Positions 44,781-53,972 of a stretch of 64,000 bases of DNA are shown piece by piece. The DNA lies in assembly GCA_040414495.1 (NCBI GenBank), contig JBEDUI010000071.1:11468-75467 (forward strand). The letters are read 5' to 3'. Positions within the stretch are counted from its first letter, which is position 1, and each line of letters starts with the position of its first letter. Source of the DNA: DATAVB01 sp040414495. GTDB taxonomy: Bacteria > Actinomycetota > Actinomycetes > Mycobacteriales > QHCD01. The translations under genes were made by a program, and so were the position numbers. The notes beneath the pieces are model-generated. The model was not told the origin of the DNA. It ran no database searches and saw only the letters and a program-made list of their open reading frames with translations.

Positions 44781-46768
44781 CCCTTCACTGCCCCCACAGT
44801 CAGCCCTTCCACGAGAAAACGCTGCGCATACCCGTAGGCCAGCACGACCGGCACGCTGATCAGGATCGATGCCGCCGACAACTGTCCCCAGGGAACTACA
44901 TCACCCACGATCATCGACTGCAAGCCCAGTGGCAGCGTCTTCAGGTCGTTGTCGGTGATGAACACGAACGCCAGCAGGAACTCGTTCCAGGCATTGGTGA
45001 GGGTGAACAACGCGACCGCAAGCAAAGCGGGTTTTACCATCGGCAGGATGATCACCCGGAACGCACGGATTCTGGTCGCGCCGTCGGTCATCGCCGCCTC
45101 TTCCAGTTCCATCGGCAGGCCGCGGAAGTAGCCCATCAGGAACCAGCACGCGAACGGCAAGGTGAACGTCGGGTACGTGATGATCAACGCCCACAGCGTG
45201 TTGATCGTGTGCAACCGACTGAGAATTGCGTACAACGGAATGAACAGTAGCGAACCGGGCATCATGTAGGTGAGCAGCACCGACCACGTGATCGTCCGCC
45301 CGCCCCGGAAACGCAATCGGGTCAGGGCATACGCGGCCAGCCCCGCCAGCGCCACCGAGACCACTGTGGACACCAGCGAGATCAGCAGCGTATTGCGGAA
45401 CCACAGCCCGAACGGGTTATTGTCCAGCAGTCCGGTGAATTGACTGAACGTCCACGGTTTGGGCCACAGCAGACTCATCCGAGCGGTGATCTGCAGGTCG
45501 GACTTGAAGGCCGTGATGATCACCCAGTACAACGGCGCCAGTATGAAGAACAGCAGCAACGCCATGCCGATCCACAATGGAACGCGGCCCCATCGGCTGC
45601 CCCGCAGGCCTTTTCCGCGCCAACGCGTCAACCCATCCGAAGCCCGGGCCAACAACATCGCCGCCAGGATCAACACGGCCAGCACGATCGCGCTTTTGAT
45701 CAGCAGGTCCCGGTCGAACCAGAACAGCAATACGGCAACGGCGGCGAGAAAAGACCAGAGCAATACCCGGCCGTACTTGTCGAAGAACCGGTCCGCGGCC
45801 CGGATCGGCCCCTGCCCGCCGGGCATCATGTACCGGGCCAGCACAAAGATCAGCACCGCCGAAATCGGCAACAACATCACCGCGGCGGCCGAGCCGAGAC
45901 CGTTCTGCAACTGCTGAATCGCCTCCTGGTAGGCGTACAACGTGTACAGCGCGGTCGAACTGCCCGGACCACCCTGCGTCAACAGCCAGACGACATCGAA
46001 GTTGTTGAACGTCCACATTGTCGAGAGCAGCACGCTCACCAACATGACGTACCGCAGGCTGGGCATCGTCACGTTCCGGAACCGCTGCCAGGCATCGGCG
46101 CCATCGACGGCGGCCGCCTCGTATTGCTGGGAATCAATTGCCTTCAACGCGGCCAGGAAGTTGATGGCGAAGAACGGAATTCCCTTCCACACGTTGACCA
46201 CGATGACCGCCGGCATCGCCAGCTTGGGCTCCCCCAACCAGGTCGCCGGCCATTGGTCGATCAGGTGCAGATCTTTCAAGAGCGGACCGATATGTGTGGT
46301 GGACAGGACACTGTTGAGGCCGCCGAACAGCGGGTCGAAAATGGACCGCCAACTGACCGCGGTCACCACGGTCGGAATAACCCACGGCAGCAGTACCAAT
46401 GCCGTAGCAAGACCGCGGCCGCGACGTAGATTGTGCAGCAACAGGGCGGCGATCAGCCCGAGCGTGACCTTGAAGATCTCGGAGAACGCGGTGAATACGA
46501 CGGTGTTCTTGACCGCGGTGCGGAAGAACGAGTCGTGCCACAACGAGGAATAGTTACTGAATCCGACCCAGACGTTGGCGCTGCCGTGCCGGGCGGTGAA
46601 GCTCAGCCGGATCGCATCCACAAAAGGGATTCCGATCAGGCCGACGACGAGCAACACCATCGGCGCGACGAAAAGATACCCTTCCCGCCAGTCCTTGCCG
46701 AAGAAGCTGCGCCGGCGGGTTCCTCGCCCGCGCAGCACCGCCGGGCTCGGCGCCTTCAGCAGCGTCAC
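44777..46768 (-). CDS. Fused sugar ABC transporter permease (MalF-type joined to MalG-type)
   Basis: 663 residues, twice normal length. Residues ~28-312 form a MalF-type half with EAA loop EAAAVDGADAWQRFRNVTMP (217-236). Residues ~395-663 form a MalG-type half with EEAAMTDGATRIRAFRVIIL (556-575). The ~80-residue junction adds two extra hydrophobic segments (about 335-351 and 358-374), so the second half can keep its native orientation. There is no stop or frameshift at the junction. It is coupled at both ends by ATGA overlaps with the lipoprotein upstream and the SDR downstream. Confidence 0.92.
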   Translation of the reverse strand: MTLLKAPSPAVLRGRGTRRRSFFGKDWREGYLFVAPMVLLVVGLIGIPFVDAIRLSFTARHGSANVWVGFSNYSSLWHDSFFRTAVKNTVVFTAFSEIFKVTLGLIAALLLHNLRRGRGLATALVLLPWVIPTVVTAVSWRSIFDPLFGGLNSVLSTTHIGPLLKDLHLIDQWPATWLGEPKLAMPAVIVVNVWKGIPFFAINFLAALKAIDSQQYEAAAVDGADAWQRFRNVTMPSLRYVMLVSVLLSTMWTFNNFDVVWLLTQGGPGSSTALYTLYAYQEAIQQLQNGLGSAAAVMLLPISAVLIFVLARYMMPGGQGPIRAADRFFDKYGRVLLWSFLAAVAVLLFWFDRDLLIKSAIVLAVLILAAMLLARASDGLTRWRGKGLRGSRWGRVPLWIGMALLLFFILAPLYWVIITAFKSDLQITARMSLLWPKPWTFSQFTGLLDNNPFGLWFRNTLLISLVSTVVSVALAGLAAYALTRLRFRGGRTITWSVLLTYMMPGSLLFIPLYAILSRLHTINTLWALIITYPTFTLPFACWFLMGYFRGLPMELEEAAMTDGATRIRAFRVIILPMVKPALLAVALFTLTNAWNEFLLAFVFITDNDLKTLPLGLQSMIVGDVVPWGQLSAASILISVPVVLAYGYAQRFLVEGLTVGAVKG

Positions 46769-48213
46769 TGCTTGAGGCCCTGCTGCTCGAAGGCCTGCAC
46801 AATGCGTTTGTTGGCGTTGCTCACGGCCTGCTTGACACTGGTTCCCTTCTGCAGAATCTCACCCATCATGTCGGTGAGCACATAGGACTGGTTGACCGCA
46901 TTCACGCCGGCGCTCGGGCCCTGCGGGAAATGCAGGCCGGTCTTGAGTGTGACCGGCACCTTTGCGTTCAACATGTCGTACGAGGTCTTGAAGATCGGGT
47001 CGCCGTGCAGGTAGTACGACTGCGATTTCCACACCTTTTCGTACGCCGGCAGCACGATGCCCGCGCCGGAGTCCTTGGCCAGATCCAGAAGCGCGTCGCC
47101 GCCGGCCAGATATTTGGGAATCAGCTTGGCCAGGTCCGGGTTCTTCGCGCCCTTGAAGATCACGAACGCGGTCAGGTCACCAAAGGACAGTGGCGCCGGC
47201 GTTCCCGGTCCGGTCAGGCCGCGCAGGGTCGCGGTCTTGCCGTAGATCGGGCTTTTCGTGGATTTCGACTGGGCGTACAAGCTGTCCTGGTTGGCAGTCA
47301 GGCCCAGCACACCGGCCAGCCAGGCCTCGTTGTTGCCGGTGTCGGTCCAGCTGAGTACTCCGGGTGGGAGCATTTTCTTGTACTTCTTGTTCTGGTAAAT
47401 GTCGGCCAGCCAGGTGACCGCATCGATCGTCTCGGGCGAATTGAAGATGACCTTGCGTCCATCATCGGCGCAGATCGAACCGCCCCAGGCATTGATGACG
47501 GCCCCGATCGCGCCGTTGCCGTCACCACCGCGGTTGACCGTGATGCCCCAGCCATAGCGGTTCTTGGACGGATCAGAGATCTCTAACGCGATATCGCGGG
47601 CATTCTCGTAGCTGACGATGTCGCTGACCTTGATTCCCTTTTCCGTCAACCAGTCCTTGCGCACGAACCAGCCGCTGCCGATCGTGTAGAACGGCACGCC
47701 CCACCATTTCCCGTCTATCTTCAGGTAGTTGGCGGCAATGCCGGCGGCTGGACCGTATTGCTGCTCCATTTCCGCGACCACATCGGAGACATCCTCCAGG
47801 TCGCCGAGTTGCTGCAGCTGCGGCACGAACCGGGATGCGGCGACAAAGGCCAGGTCCTGCACGTCCTTGGCTCGGACCGCTGCATCCTGTTTCGCCACGA
47901 AGTTGCCGGCGTCCGGATCGACGGTCGCATTCTTGAGGGTGGTTCCGGTCTGCTTGGCGAAATTCTGCAACGCCGTCGCGACCGACTTGTCGGCCTCTGG
48001 CGTATACATTTTCTGCGACAGCACCCGCACCGACTTCTGCTTCAGCTTCTTCGCTTCGTCCACAAGGGATGCTGGCACCTTCACCGACTTCGACAGGCTC
48101 GATGAATTGCTTGATCCCCCGCCACACGCACTCAGCGCGGCCGCGCCCGCGACCCAGGCGCCGCTGGCGAGCAGCCGGCGTCGGCTCAGCGTTGATCGAT
48201 CGTGACCGTCCAT
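46765..48213 (-). CDS. Sugar ABC transporter substrate-binding lipoprotein (partner of the fused permease)
   Basis: 482 residues from ATG 48213, which has AAGAGGTG nine bases upstream; the frame extends 13 codons further without a better site. A twin-arginine-type SRRRLLASGAW is followed by a lipobox LSAC with Cys30. A solute-binding fold of family 1 follows (WWGVPFYTIGSGWFVRKDWL). It is first gene of the operon lipoprotein - fused permease - SDR - cupin. The substrate is unknown; the acid-sugar genes around suggest a uronide or aldonate-yielding sugar. Confidence 0.9.
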   Translation of the reverse strand: MDGHDRSTLSRRRLLASGAWVAGAAALSACGGGSSNSSSLSKSVKVPASLVDEAKKLKQKSVRVLSQKMYTPEADKSVATALQNFAKQTGTTLKNATVDPDAGNFVAKQDAAVRAKDVQDLAFVAASRFVPQLQQLGDLEDVSDVVAEMEQQYGPAAGIAANYLKIDGKWWGVPFYTIGSGWFVRKDWLTEKGIKVSDIVSYENARDIALEISDPSKNRYGWGITVNRGGDGNGAIGAVINAWGGSICADDGRKVIFNSPETIDAVTWLADIYQNKKYKKMLPPGVLSWTDTGNNEAWLAGVLGLTANQDSLYAQSKSTKSPIYGKTATLRGLTGPGTPAPLSFGDLTAFVIFKGAKNPDLAKLIPKYLAGGDALLDLAKDSGAGIVLPAYEKVWKSQSYYLHGDPIFKTSYDMLNAKVPVTLKTGLHFPQGPSAGVNAVNQSYVLTDMMGEILQKGTSVKQAVSNANKRIVQAFEQQGLKQ

Positions 48214-48379
48214 GAATTGACACCTCTTGCCTAGAAATGGCCCCGCGCACAAATAGCGACGGCATTGCAGAGTGCGTCAATGGTGCCGCCTGCCACCGCC
48301 GACGTCCAGCTGTCCGCCATACGGATATCTAATGTCTTTTATTTGCCGGCGAAAAGGGTCACTCTCGATGCCAGGCCGG

Positions 48380-48453
48380 AGTTGATCATGAAGTTAGCGA
48401 CAAATTTATCGGCGTGTCGTCGGCGTGTCGCGCAGGGAACTTCATGATCAACT
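48380..48453. repeat. Palindromic intergenic element with 16-bp arms
   Basis: AGTTGATCATGAAGTT (48380-48395) and AACTTCATGATCAACT (48438-48453) are perfect reverse complements enclosing 42 bases. The enclosed part has its own repeats: GCGACA/TGTCGC inverted, and CGGCGTGTCG twice in tandem. It codes for nothing and looks like a mobile palindromic repeat unit (REP/MITE-like). Confidence 0.75.
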
Positions 48454-48501
48454 GCGGAGAGGGCGGGCGAAAAAAGCACGCAACCCGTTCGCCGCGCATA
48501 C

Positions 48502-48541
48502 AAAAACGCGGTGACCATGGGGTCATGGTCACCGCGTTTTT
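48502..48541 (-). terminator. Strong terminator, 18-bp perfect stem
   Basis: AAAAACGCGGTGACCATG (48502-48519) and CATGGTCACCGCGTTTTT (48524-48541) pair exactly around four bases, with A/T runs on both sides. It lies 10 bases after the stop of the minus-strand enolase-superfamily gene and could work in both directions. Confidence 0.93.
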
Positions 48542-48551
48542 GCCAGCGTAG

Positions 48552-49820
48552 TTAGCTCCAGAGTCGGTCGTGCCCGTACTCGGAATCCCACTCGTTGCTG
48601 GGTTCGAAGAAGTTAGCGTCCTTTGGATCAAGGAAGTGCCGGAATACCTCTTCGTTGATGTCTTCGAAGCCCAGGCCGGGCGTCTCGGGCACCGCGATGT
48701 GTCCATCCTGGATCAACGGCTGTGGCAGCCCGGTGACCAATTCGCTCCACCGTTCCACGTCGGCCGCGTGGTGCTCCAGGGCCAGGAAATTCTGCGTCGC
48801 CGCCGCGATATGCACGCTCGCCAGCGTCGCGATCGGCGTCGCGGCCATGTGCAGCGCCATCGCGACACCGTATTGCTCAGCCAGGTCACCGACCCGCTTG
48901 GTCTCCAGGATTCCGCCCGAGGTGGCCGGATCCGGGTGGATGACCCGCACCGCGCCGGACTCCAACAACGGCCGGAAATTCTCGGCCAGGTAGATATCCT
49001 CGCCGGTGCAGGTCGGGGTGGCCAGCGCCGCGGTCAACTCCCGCCACTGCTCAGTGAGCTGCCACGGGATCATGTCTTCCAACCAGGCCAGGGAAAACGG
49101 CTCCAACGCCCGGCCGAGGCGAATGCACGAGCTGACCCCGATGTGTCCAAAGTGGTCAACCGCGAGTGGGATGTCGTACCCGACGATCGAACGCGCGGTC
49201 GCGACGTAATCCACCAGGTGCTGCACGCCCTTCGGCGTGATCTCGATGCCGGTGAACGGGTGCATGGTCGTGCGCGTGTCCACCGCACCGGGCGGGGCGA
49301 TCAGCGCACCGGGAACGCCCTGCAGCAGGTTGATTCCGACATCCATCTTCAGGAATTGGAAACCACGTTCGCGTCGGCCCAGCAGCTGCTTGCCCATCTC
49401 CTCCGGGTCATCGGAGCCCGGAGTGTCGGCGTAGCACAGGATTTTGTCACGAAACTTGCCGCCGGCCAGCATGTACGCCGGTACACCGTAGGCCTTACCG
49501 GCCAGGTCCATCAACGCCATTTCGACGCCACAGACACCGCCGGCCTGTCGCCCATGGTGGCCGAACTGCTTGATCTTGCGGAACAGCTTGTCGACGTTGC
49601 ACGGGTTCTCGCCCAGCAGGCGGCTCTTCAACATGAGCGCGAGCTTCGGGCTGGCCCCGTCGCGGACCTCTCCGTAGCCGGAGATTCCCTGGTTGGTGTC
49701 GATACGGATGATGCTGGACCGGAACGGTACGCCAATCAGGTTCGCCACCCGAAGATCGGTGATCTTAAGGTCGGTCGGGCGGGAAAACTGGCTGACGTTG
49801 TCCTCCGGAGTCGCCGGCAC
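48552..49820 (-). CDS. Enolase-superfamily sugar-acid dehydratase (mandelate racemase type), first paralogue
   Basis: 422 residues. N-terminal capping domain, then a TIM barrel with Lys158-x-Asp160 (FLKMD), metal ligands Asp222 (VDHFGH), Glu248 (LEDM) and Glu274 (TGED), and catalytic His324 (ALHMAA). This pattern is of the D-mannonate/D-galactonate dehydratase-like branch, but the substrate is not deducible. It follows the RraA-like gene by 28 bases with a GAGAAAGGGG ribosome-binding site, suggesting one pathway. A strong terminator follows. Confidence 0.87.
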   Translation of the reverse strand: MPATPEDNVSQFSRPTDLKITDLRVANLIGVPFRSSIIRIDTNQGISGYGEVRDGASPKLALMLKSRLLGENPCNVDKLFRKIKQFGHHGRQAGGVCGVEMALMDLAGKAYGVPAYMLAGGKFRDKILCYADTPGSDDPEEMGKQLLGRRERGFQFLKMDVGINLLQGVPGALIAPPGAVDTRTTMHPFTGIEITPKGVQHLVDYVATARSIVGYDIPLAVDHFGHIGVSSCIRLGRALEPFSLAWLEDMIPWQLTEQWRELTAALATPTCTGEDIYLAENFRPLLESGAVRVIHPDPATSGGILETKRVGDLAEQYGVAMALHMAATPIATLASVHIAAATQNFLALEHHAADVERWSELVTGLPQPLIQDGHIAVPETPGLGFEDINEEVFRHFLDPKDANFFEPSNEWDSEYGHDRLWS

Positions 49821-49848
49821 GATTGCTCCTACGTTGAGAAAGGGGAAA

Positions 49849-50676
49849 TTACTGGGCGTACGAAGTCTTGCGCCATTCCTGGAAATCGGCCTCGATGTGG
49901 TCGGCCCACTTCGAGACGTCGATCTCGGCCGAGGTGTAAACGCGTTCGGAGAGGCGCAGCTTGCCGAAAACGTCGCGTACCCGCACGTCCTCGCTCCGCT
50001 GCGCTACCTCGGCCGCCAAATGGGCCGGAATGAAGATCAGACCGCTGGGCGTGCCGAGCACGACGTCACCGGGCAGTACGGTCGCCTCGCCGATCATGAT
50101 CGGAATGTTGATGCCGGCCAACGTGACGTTCTTGATCGCGGTCGGGTCCATGTCGCGGAAAAAGATATTGACCCCGCCGGCCAATTCGACAAGGCCCTGG
50201 TAGTCGCGGATTCCGCCGTCGATCACCGCGCCGACACCCGTACGGGAGGCGACCGCGGTGCCGAGGTTGTCCCCCACCACGGTGCCGTCCTTCACCTTGC
50301 CGAAGATGTCGGTGACCATGACATCGCCGTTCTGCAAGGTTTCGATGATCCAGGAATTCTGCCGGTCGCCCTCCATGTGCCCCTCGCGGGCGCCCGCGGC
50401 GACGATGGCGGCATCGTAATCGGGCCGGTGCGGCAGGAACTGCGCGGTCACCGCCCGCCCGACCAGGATCGTGCCCGGGTGCGTTTCCCGCCAGCCGCCG
50501 GCAAATTGCCGGTCATAGCCGTGCTGACGCAGCACGCCCCACGCCTCTTCGGTGGTGGCCTGGCGCAACCGGTCGAGCACCTCGTCAGCCACGCGCGGGC
50601 GGCCGTCGGGGAAGCGCTCACCGTCCCAACCACTCGTCAGTTCGATCAGGTCCTCTTGAGTTGGCTGGACTCTCAC
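49849..50676 (-). CDS. RraA-like / HMG-aldolase-family protein
   Basis: 275 residues from GTG 50676, which has GGAG seven bases upstream; the frame stays open much further back without a start signal. The core shows GDNLGTAVASRTGVGAVIDG with GIRD, the Gly-Asp-Asn-Leu and Arg-Asp signature of 4-hydroxy-4-methyl-2-oxoglutarate aldolase / oxaloacetate decarboxylase relatives of RraA. In sugar-acid loci these act as class-II aldolases on 2-keto acids. With the dehydratase downstream it could cleave the keto-deoxy acid produced. Confidence 0.83.
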   Translation of the reverse strand: MRVQPTQEDLIELTSGWDGERFPDGRPRVADEVLDRLRQATTEEAWGVLRQHGYDRQFAGGWRETHPGTILVGRAVTAQFLPHRPDYDAAIVAAGAREGHMEGDRQNSWIIETLQNGDVMVTDIFGKVKDGTVVGDNLGTAVASRTGVGAVIDGGIRDYQGLVELAGGVNIFFRDMDPTAIKNVTLAGINIPIMIGEATVLPGDVVLGTPSGLIFIPAHLAAEVAQRSEDVRVRDVFGKLRLSERVYTSAEIDVSKWADHIEADFQEWRKTSYAQ

Positions 50677-50792
50677 GCCCACACTCCATTGTCTCGATCG
50701 CACATGGTGTCTGTCCCAAACGCTAATCCTTGGCCCGGCCGGTGGACCAGACCTGATGAAGACAATCAGTAATTGGAATACCGCTGGGCCGT

Positions 50793-51767
50793 TCAGGACA
50801 AAACGAGAGCGTCCAATACCGGCGCCGGTCCAGCCCAGTCCCACCGCGGCGCCGGCAATGTCGCCATGATCTCCCGCACTGCCTTCTGCGCCGCCGATTC
50901 CGGCTGGTCCGAACGCCACCACACCGCGACCTCCCGATCGCAGTAGGCATCCCGGATCAGCAGCGGCCGCACTCCATCCACCTTGGACACCGCGATCGCC
51001 ATCGAATTGGTCACACCCACGCCGTAACCGCCACGGACCAGCGCCACCAGGGTCTGCGGCTGGTTGGTCTGCATCGCCACGGACGGGGTCAACCCGGCCT
51101 GGCTGAACGCCAGCGACGTCTCGTACTGCGCCTCATCCTGGGTATCCCCGATCGTGACCAGTCGCAATCCGGCCAGATCCGCCATCGTGACCGACGATCG
51201 GTCCGCCAGCGGATGTTCCTCCGGCACGACCGCGACCAACGGCTCCCGCCACAACGGCGCGTGCGCAAGCCTTTCGGACCGGGGCGGCGGCATGACCGGT
51301 CGGACCGCCAACTCCACGTCGCCCGATTCCAGCGCCGCCTCCAACTCCAGCGTTGAACCCTCGCGCAAGGTCAATGTCACTTCCGGGTACTCCTTGTGCA
51401 GCCGGTCCAACGTGCGCGGTAGCAAGTGGACAGACGCGCTCGGGTACATCCCGACGCAGACCTCGCCGCGCGGTTCGCCGTCGCTGCGGGCGGCGGTGGA
51501 GCACAACGTACGGAGGCTGGCCAGCATCGCCTCGGCGTGCGGCAGCAGCGCGCGGCCCTGCGCGGTCAACCGGGCCGGATGCGTGGAGCGGTCGAAAAGC
51601 CTTACGCCCAAGGCGTGTTCGAGCTCGGCAACCTGCACACTGACCCGGGGTTGGGACCGGTACAGCGCCGCTGCGGCGGCGGAAAAGCCGCGATGCTCGG
51701 CAACGGCGACAAAGCTGACGATCCAGTCCAGGCGATACTCGTACTCCCGCAGGGTTTCCACTGCCAC
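50793..51767 (-). CDS. LysR-family transcriptional regulator
   Basis: 324 residues: N-terminal winged helix (RGFSAAAAALYRSQPRVSVQV at ~26-46) and a LysR effector domain (~100-300) with VVPEEHPLAD. It sits between the GntR gene and the RraA-like gene, all on the minus strand, and is probably a local activator of the RraA/dehydratase genes 117 bases downstream. The substitution of the usual SQPALS by SQPRVS is a minor variation. Confidence 0.9.
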   Translation of the reverse strand: MAVETLREYEYRLDWIVSFVAVAEHRGFSAAAAALYRSQPRVSVQVAELEHALGVRLFDRSTHPARLTAQGRALLPHAEAMLASLRTLCSTAARSDGEPRGEVCVGMYPSASVHLLPRTLDRLHKEYPEVTLTLREGSTLELEAALESGDVELAVRPVMPPPRSERLAHAPLWREPLVAVVPEEHPLADRSSVTMADLAGLRLVTIGDTQDEAQYETSLAFSQAGLTPSVAMQTNQPQTLVALVRGGYGVGVTNSMAIAVSKVDGVRPLLIRDAYCDREVAVWWRSDQPESAAQKAVREIMATLPAPRWDWAGPAPVLDALVLS

Positions 51768-51811
51768 CTCCGCTGAGGCTCCCGCCGTGATAGTTCAAGA
51801 AACTGTTTCGC

Positions 51812-52579
51812 TCAGGTGTCTCCGGCTCGTCGGAAGCCGTCCAACGCCCGCCCGCTGGCATAACCCGCCGCCGCCCGGGCCGCGTCGGGATCGCCGCTAC
51901 AGATGGCCTCGACCAGCGCGACATGGTCATCGATCATTTTCTTGGTGCTGTCGCCGCGTTCCTTCATTCGATTCAGGCCCGCTTCGATGAGATCGGCGAT
52001 GGGCTGACGCATCGACTCCATCACGTAGCGCATCACGGTATTTCCCGACGCCGCGACCACGGTGAAATGCAGCCGCAGGTCCAGCTCACCGAACGCGTCG
52101 AAATCGTCGGGACGCGCCTGCATCCGAGCCACGATGTCGCGCAATTCGACCTCGATTTCCGGGGTCAATCGGGCCGCCGCCAGCGCCGCGCTCTCGCTTT
52201 CGATCCCCCGCCGGAATTCATGCAACTCGACATTGCTGATCGCCCGCAACGTCATCCCCCAATGTAGGAAGACGCTGACCAGGTCGGGGCTGAACGACTT
52301 GACCCGAGCGGGTTTCCCGGTCGAGATCTCCACGATGCTCAATGCCGCCAGCGCCCGTAATGCCTCGCGGATTACGGGTCGGCTGACGCCGAAGCTGTCG
52401 GCCAATTGGAATTCGGTCGGCAGCCGATCGCCTGGTTGCAGCCCCTCGTCGGCCATCCATTCCATCAGCCGGCGCGACACCTGCTCGCTGAGCGTCTCCC
52501 GTTGCACCGGACCACTGCCGAATCCGCGGCCATTGGCCGGCACCGTAGAAGCACGCTGCGTCGGCCTCGCCGTCGCCAT
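51812..52579 (-). CDS. GntR-family regulator, FadR/FCD subfamily
   Basis: 255 residues (256 if the preceding ATG is used). Winged HTH at ~30-95 (QPGDRLPTEFQLADSFGVSRPVIREALRAL), then the all-helical FCD domain with metal-binding Asp/His candidates (ELDLRLHFTVVAASGN and DDHVALVEAI). FCD regulators commonly respond to sugar acids such as glucuronate or galactonate, which matches the neighbourhood. A TTGTCTTACAG site lies ~115 bases upstream and a perfect CTTGTC-C-GACAAG lies before the AKR/dehydratase operon. Confidence 0.92.
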   Translation of the reverse strand: MATARPTQRASTVPANGRGFGSGPVQRETLSEQVSRRLMEWMADEGLQPGDRLPTEFQLADSFGVSRPVIREALRALAALSIVEISTGKPARVKSFSPDLVSVFLHWGMTLRAISNVELHEFRRGIESESAALAAARLTPEIEVELRDIVARMQARPDDFDAFGELDLRLHFTVVAASGNTVMRYVMESMRQPIADLIEAGLNRMKERGDSTKKMIDDHVALVEAICSGDPDAARAAAGYASGRALDGFRRAGDT

Positions 52580-52694
52580 CAAGCCCCCTCATGCCGAAGC
52601 CCTGAACCCGGAGTCTGGCTGGAATTCATCGTCACTGATGGCCCACTACGGGATGTGATGGGCGACACTAGGACGCGTACGAGATGGTGTCAAG

Positions 52695-52705
52695 TTGTCT
52701 TACAG
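52695..52705. promoter_or_regulatory. Possible GntR/FadR-type operator upstream of the GntR gene
   Basis: TTGTCTTACAG matches the loose FadR-subfamily pattern tnGTnnnACna with TGT/ACA half-sites. It lies about 115 bases upstream of the GntR start and may mediate autoregulation. Confidence 0.4.
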
Positions 52706-52738
52706 CTTGCAACAAAAATTCTGTCGTCGAACATGAGT

Positions 52739-52765
52739 CAGCGGCCGGTCAAAGACCGGCCGCTG
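52739..52765 (-). terminator. Hairpin after the second enolase-superfamily gene
   Basis: CAGCGGCCGGTC (52739-52750) pairs exactly with GACCGGCCGCTG (52754-52765) around AAA. It lies 16 bases after the stop at 52782 on the minus strand. A T-run appears only about 20 bases later, so it may be a rho-assisted or partial terminator. Confidence 0.65.
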
Positions 52766-52781
52766 AGTGACGCCCTGGGGC

Positions 52782-53972
52782 TCAGTCGAAGAAGTCGGCG
52801 TCCTCGGGCGCCAGGTGCTCCTTGGCCGCGTCCACCTTGAACTCCACGCCCAGACCGGGGCGGTCCCAGACGTCGATGAACCCGTCGACCACGATCGGGT
52901 CGGGCAGACCATCCACAATGGAATACCACCAGTCCGGCTTGCCGACCGGGTACTCGAAGCCGATGTAGTTATCCGGCAGGGTGGCCGAGACCTGCACCAA
53001 CGCGGCCAGGCCGAGCAGGCCGTCGTTCACCCCGTGCGGCGCCATCAGCACACCGTGCAGGTCGGCGTATTCGGCGACCCATTTCAGCTCGGAGATACCG
53101 CCGACATCCAACGGATCCGGACCCACCACGCGTACGGCCTGTTGCTCGATCAGCTCGGCGAAATTCTGCCGCAGGTAGATCTGCTCGCCGGTGTGGATCG
53201 GAGTGCTGGTCGACGCGGTCAGCTCGCGGTACTGCTTCGGATTGACGTACGGCACATAATCGCCGGTGAGCATGTCCTCCAGCCACATGATATGCAGCGG
53301 CTCGACCACCCGGGCCAGCCGGATCGCGTCCGGCACTGTCCACCCCGGACCGAGGTCGAGGGAGAGCCCGATCTCGTCGCCCAGTACATCCTTCATCGCC
53401 GCGACACAGTCGTACACGTATTTCAGGTCGCGCTCGGTCAGCAAACCACGGCTCGGGTGCGATGGGCCGGTCCGGTATTCGCCGAACATCGGCTGCGGGA
53501 AATTCAACGCATCGCGGCCGTGGAACGCCAGCGACTGCTTGATCAACGTAAAGCCTTGTGGCGCGGCCTTCATCTGCCGCATCGCCTCGGCGTAATCCTC
53601 CGGCGACTTACCCTGCATCGGGAACCGGACGCCGCCGTTGTAGACCCGCACCTTGTCCCGGACCTTGCCGCCCAGCAGCTTGTAGATCGGCAGCCCGGCG
53701 GCCTTTCCGGCGATATCCCACAACGCGATCTCGATGGCGCTCACCGCGCTGCCCCACGGCTTGAATCCGGCGAACCGCCGGATCTTCAGCAGCACCCGTT
53801 CCACATCGGTCGGATCCTCGCCCAGTACGAAATCCCGGTAGAGCTCGATCACCGGCCGCAGATACGGCTTGGAGCTCTCGACCGGACCGTATCCGCTGAT
53901 GCCCTCGTCGGTGATGATCCGGACGACCGGCGCGTGGCCGATGACCGCGCACCGCAGGTCGGTGATCTTCAT
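52782..53972 (-). CDS. Enolase-superfamily sugar-acid dehydratase (mandelate racemase type), second paralogue
   Basis: 396 residues from ATG 53972, which overlaps the upstream stop (ATGA). Active-site residues: Lys145 (FTLIKQSL), metal ligands Asp206 (LSLDLGPG), Glu232 (WLEDM), Glu263 (HTGEQIY) and catalytic His313 (APHGVND). The long insertion around residues 146-175 is similar to that of the D-mannonate/D-gluconate dehydratase group. It is coupled to a third paralogue upstream, so two dehydratases of one operon may handle two epimeric acids. Confidence 0.88.
   Translation of the reverse strand: MKITDLRCAVIGHAPVVRIITDEGISGYGPVESSKPYLRPVIELYRDFVLGEDPTDVERVLLKIRRFAGFKPWGSAVSAIEIALWDIAGKAAGLPIYKLLGGKVRDKVRVYNGGVRFPMQGKSPEDYAEAMRQMKAAPQGFTLIKQSLAFHGRDALNFPQPMFGEYRTGPSHPSRGLLTERDLKYVYDCVAAMKDVLGDEIGLSLDLGPGWTVPDAIRLARVVEPLHIMWLEDMLTGDYVPYVNPKQYRELTASTSTPIHTGEQIYLRQNFAELIEQQAVRVVGPDPLDVGGISELKWVAEYADLHGVLMAPHGVNDGLLGLAALVQVSATLPDNYIGFEYPVGKPDWWYSIVDGLPDPIVVDGFIDVWDRPGLGVEFKVDAAKEHLAPEDADFFD

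Larger units (their letters stand above)
48214..48551. other. Intergenic region with palindromic element and terminator
   Basis: No gene is seen in this 338-base gap. It contains the promoter of the lipoprotein operon (AT-rich stretch near 48325-48350), a large inverted repeat (48380-48453), and the terminator of the enolase-superfamily gene (48502-48541). Confidence 0.6.

Noticed and set aside
44777..46768. Fused permease as an assembly or frameshift artefact of two genes
   Set aside because: The reading frame is continuous, and the junction contains a structured stretch with two plausible membrane helices rather than a broken stop/start pair. Resequencing would still be a fair check.
48570..50033. 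487-codon plus-strand open frame
   Set aside because: Antisense to the first enolase-superfamily gene and part of the RraA-like gene; no domain recognisable.
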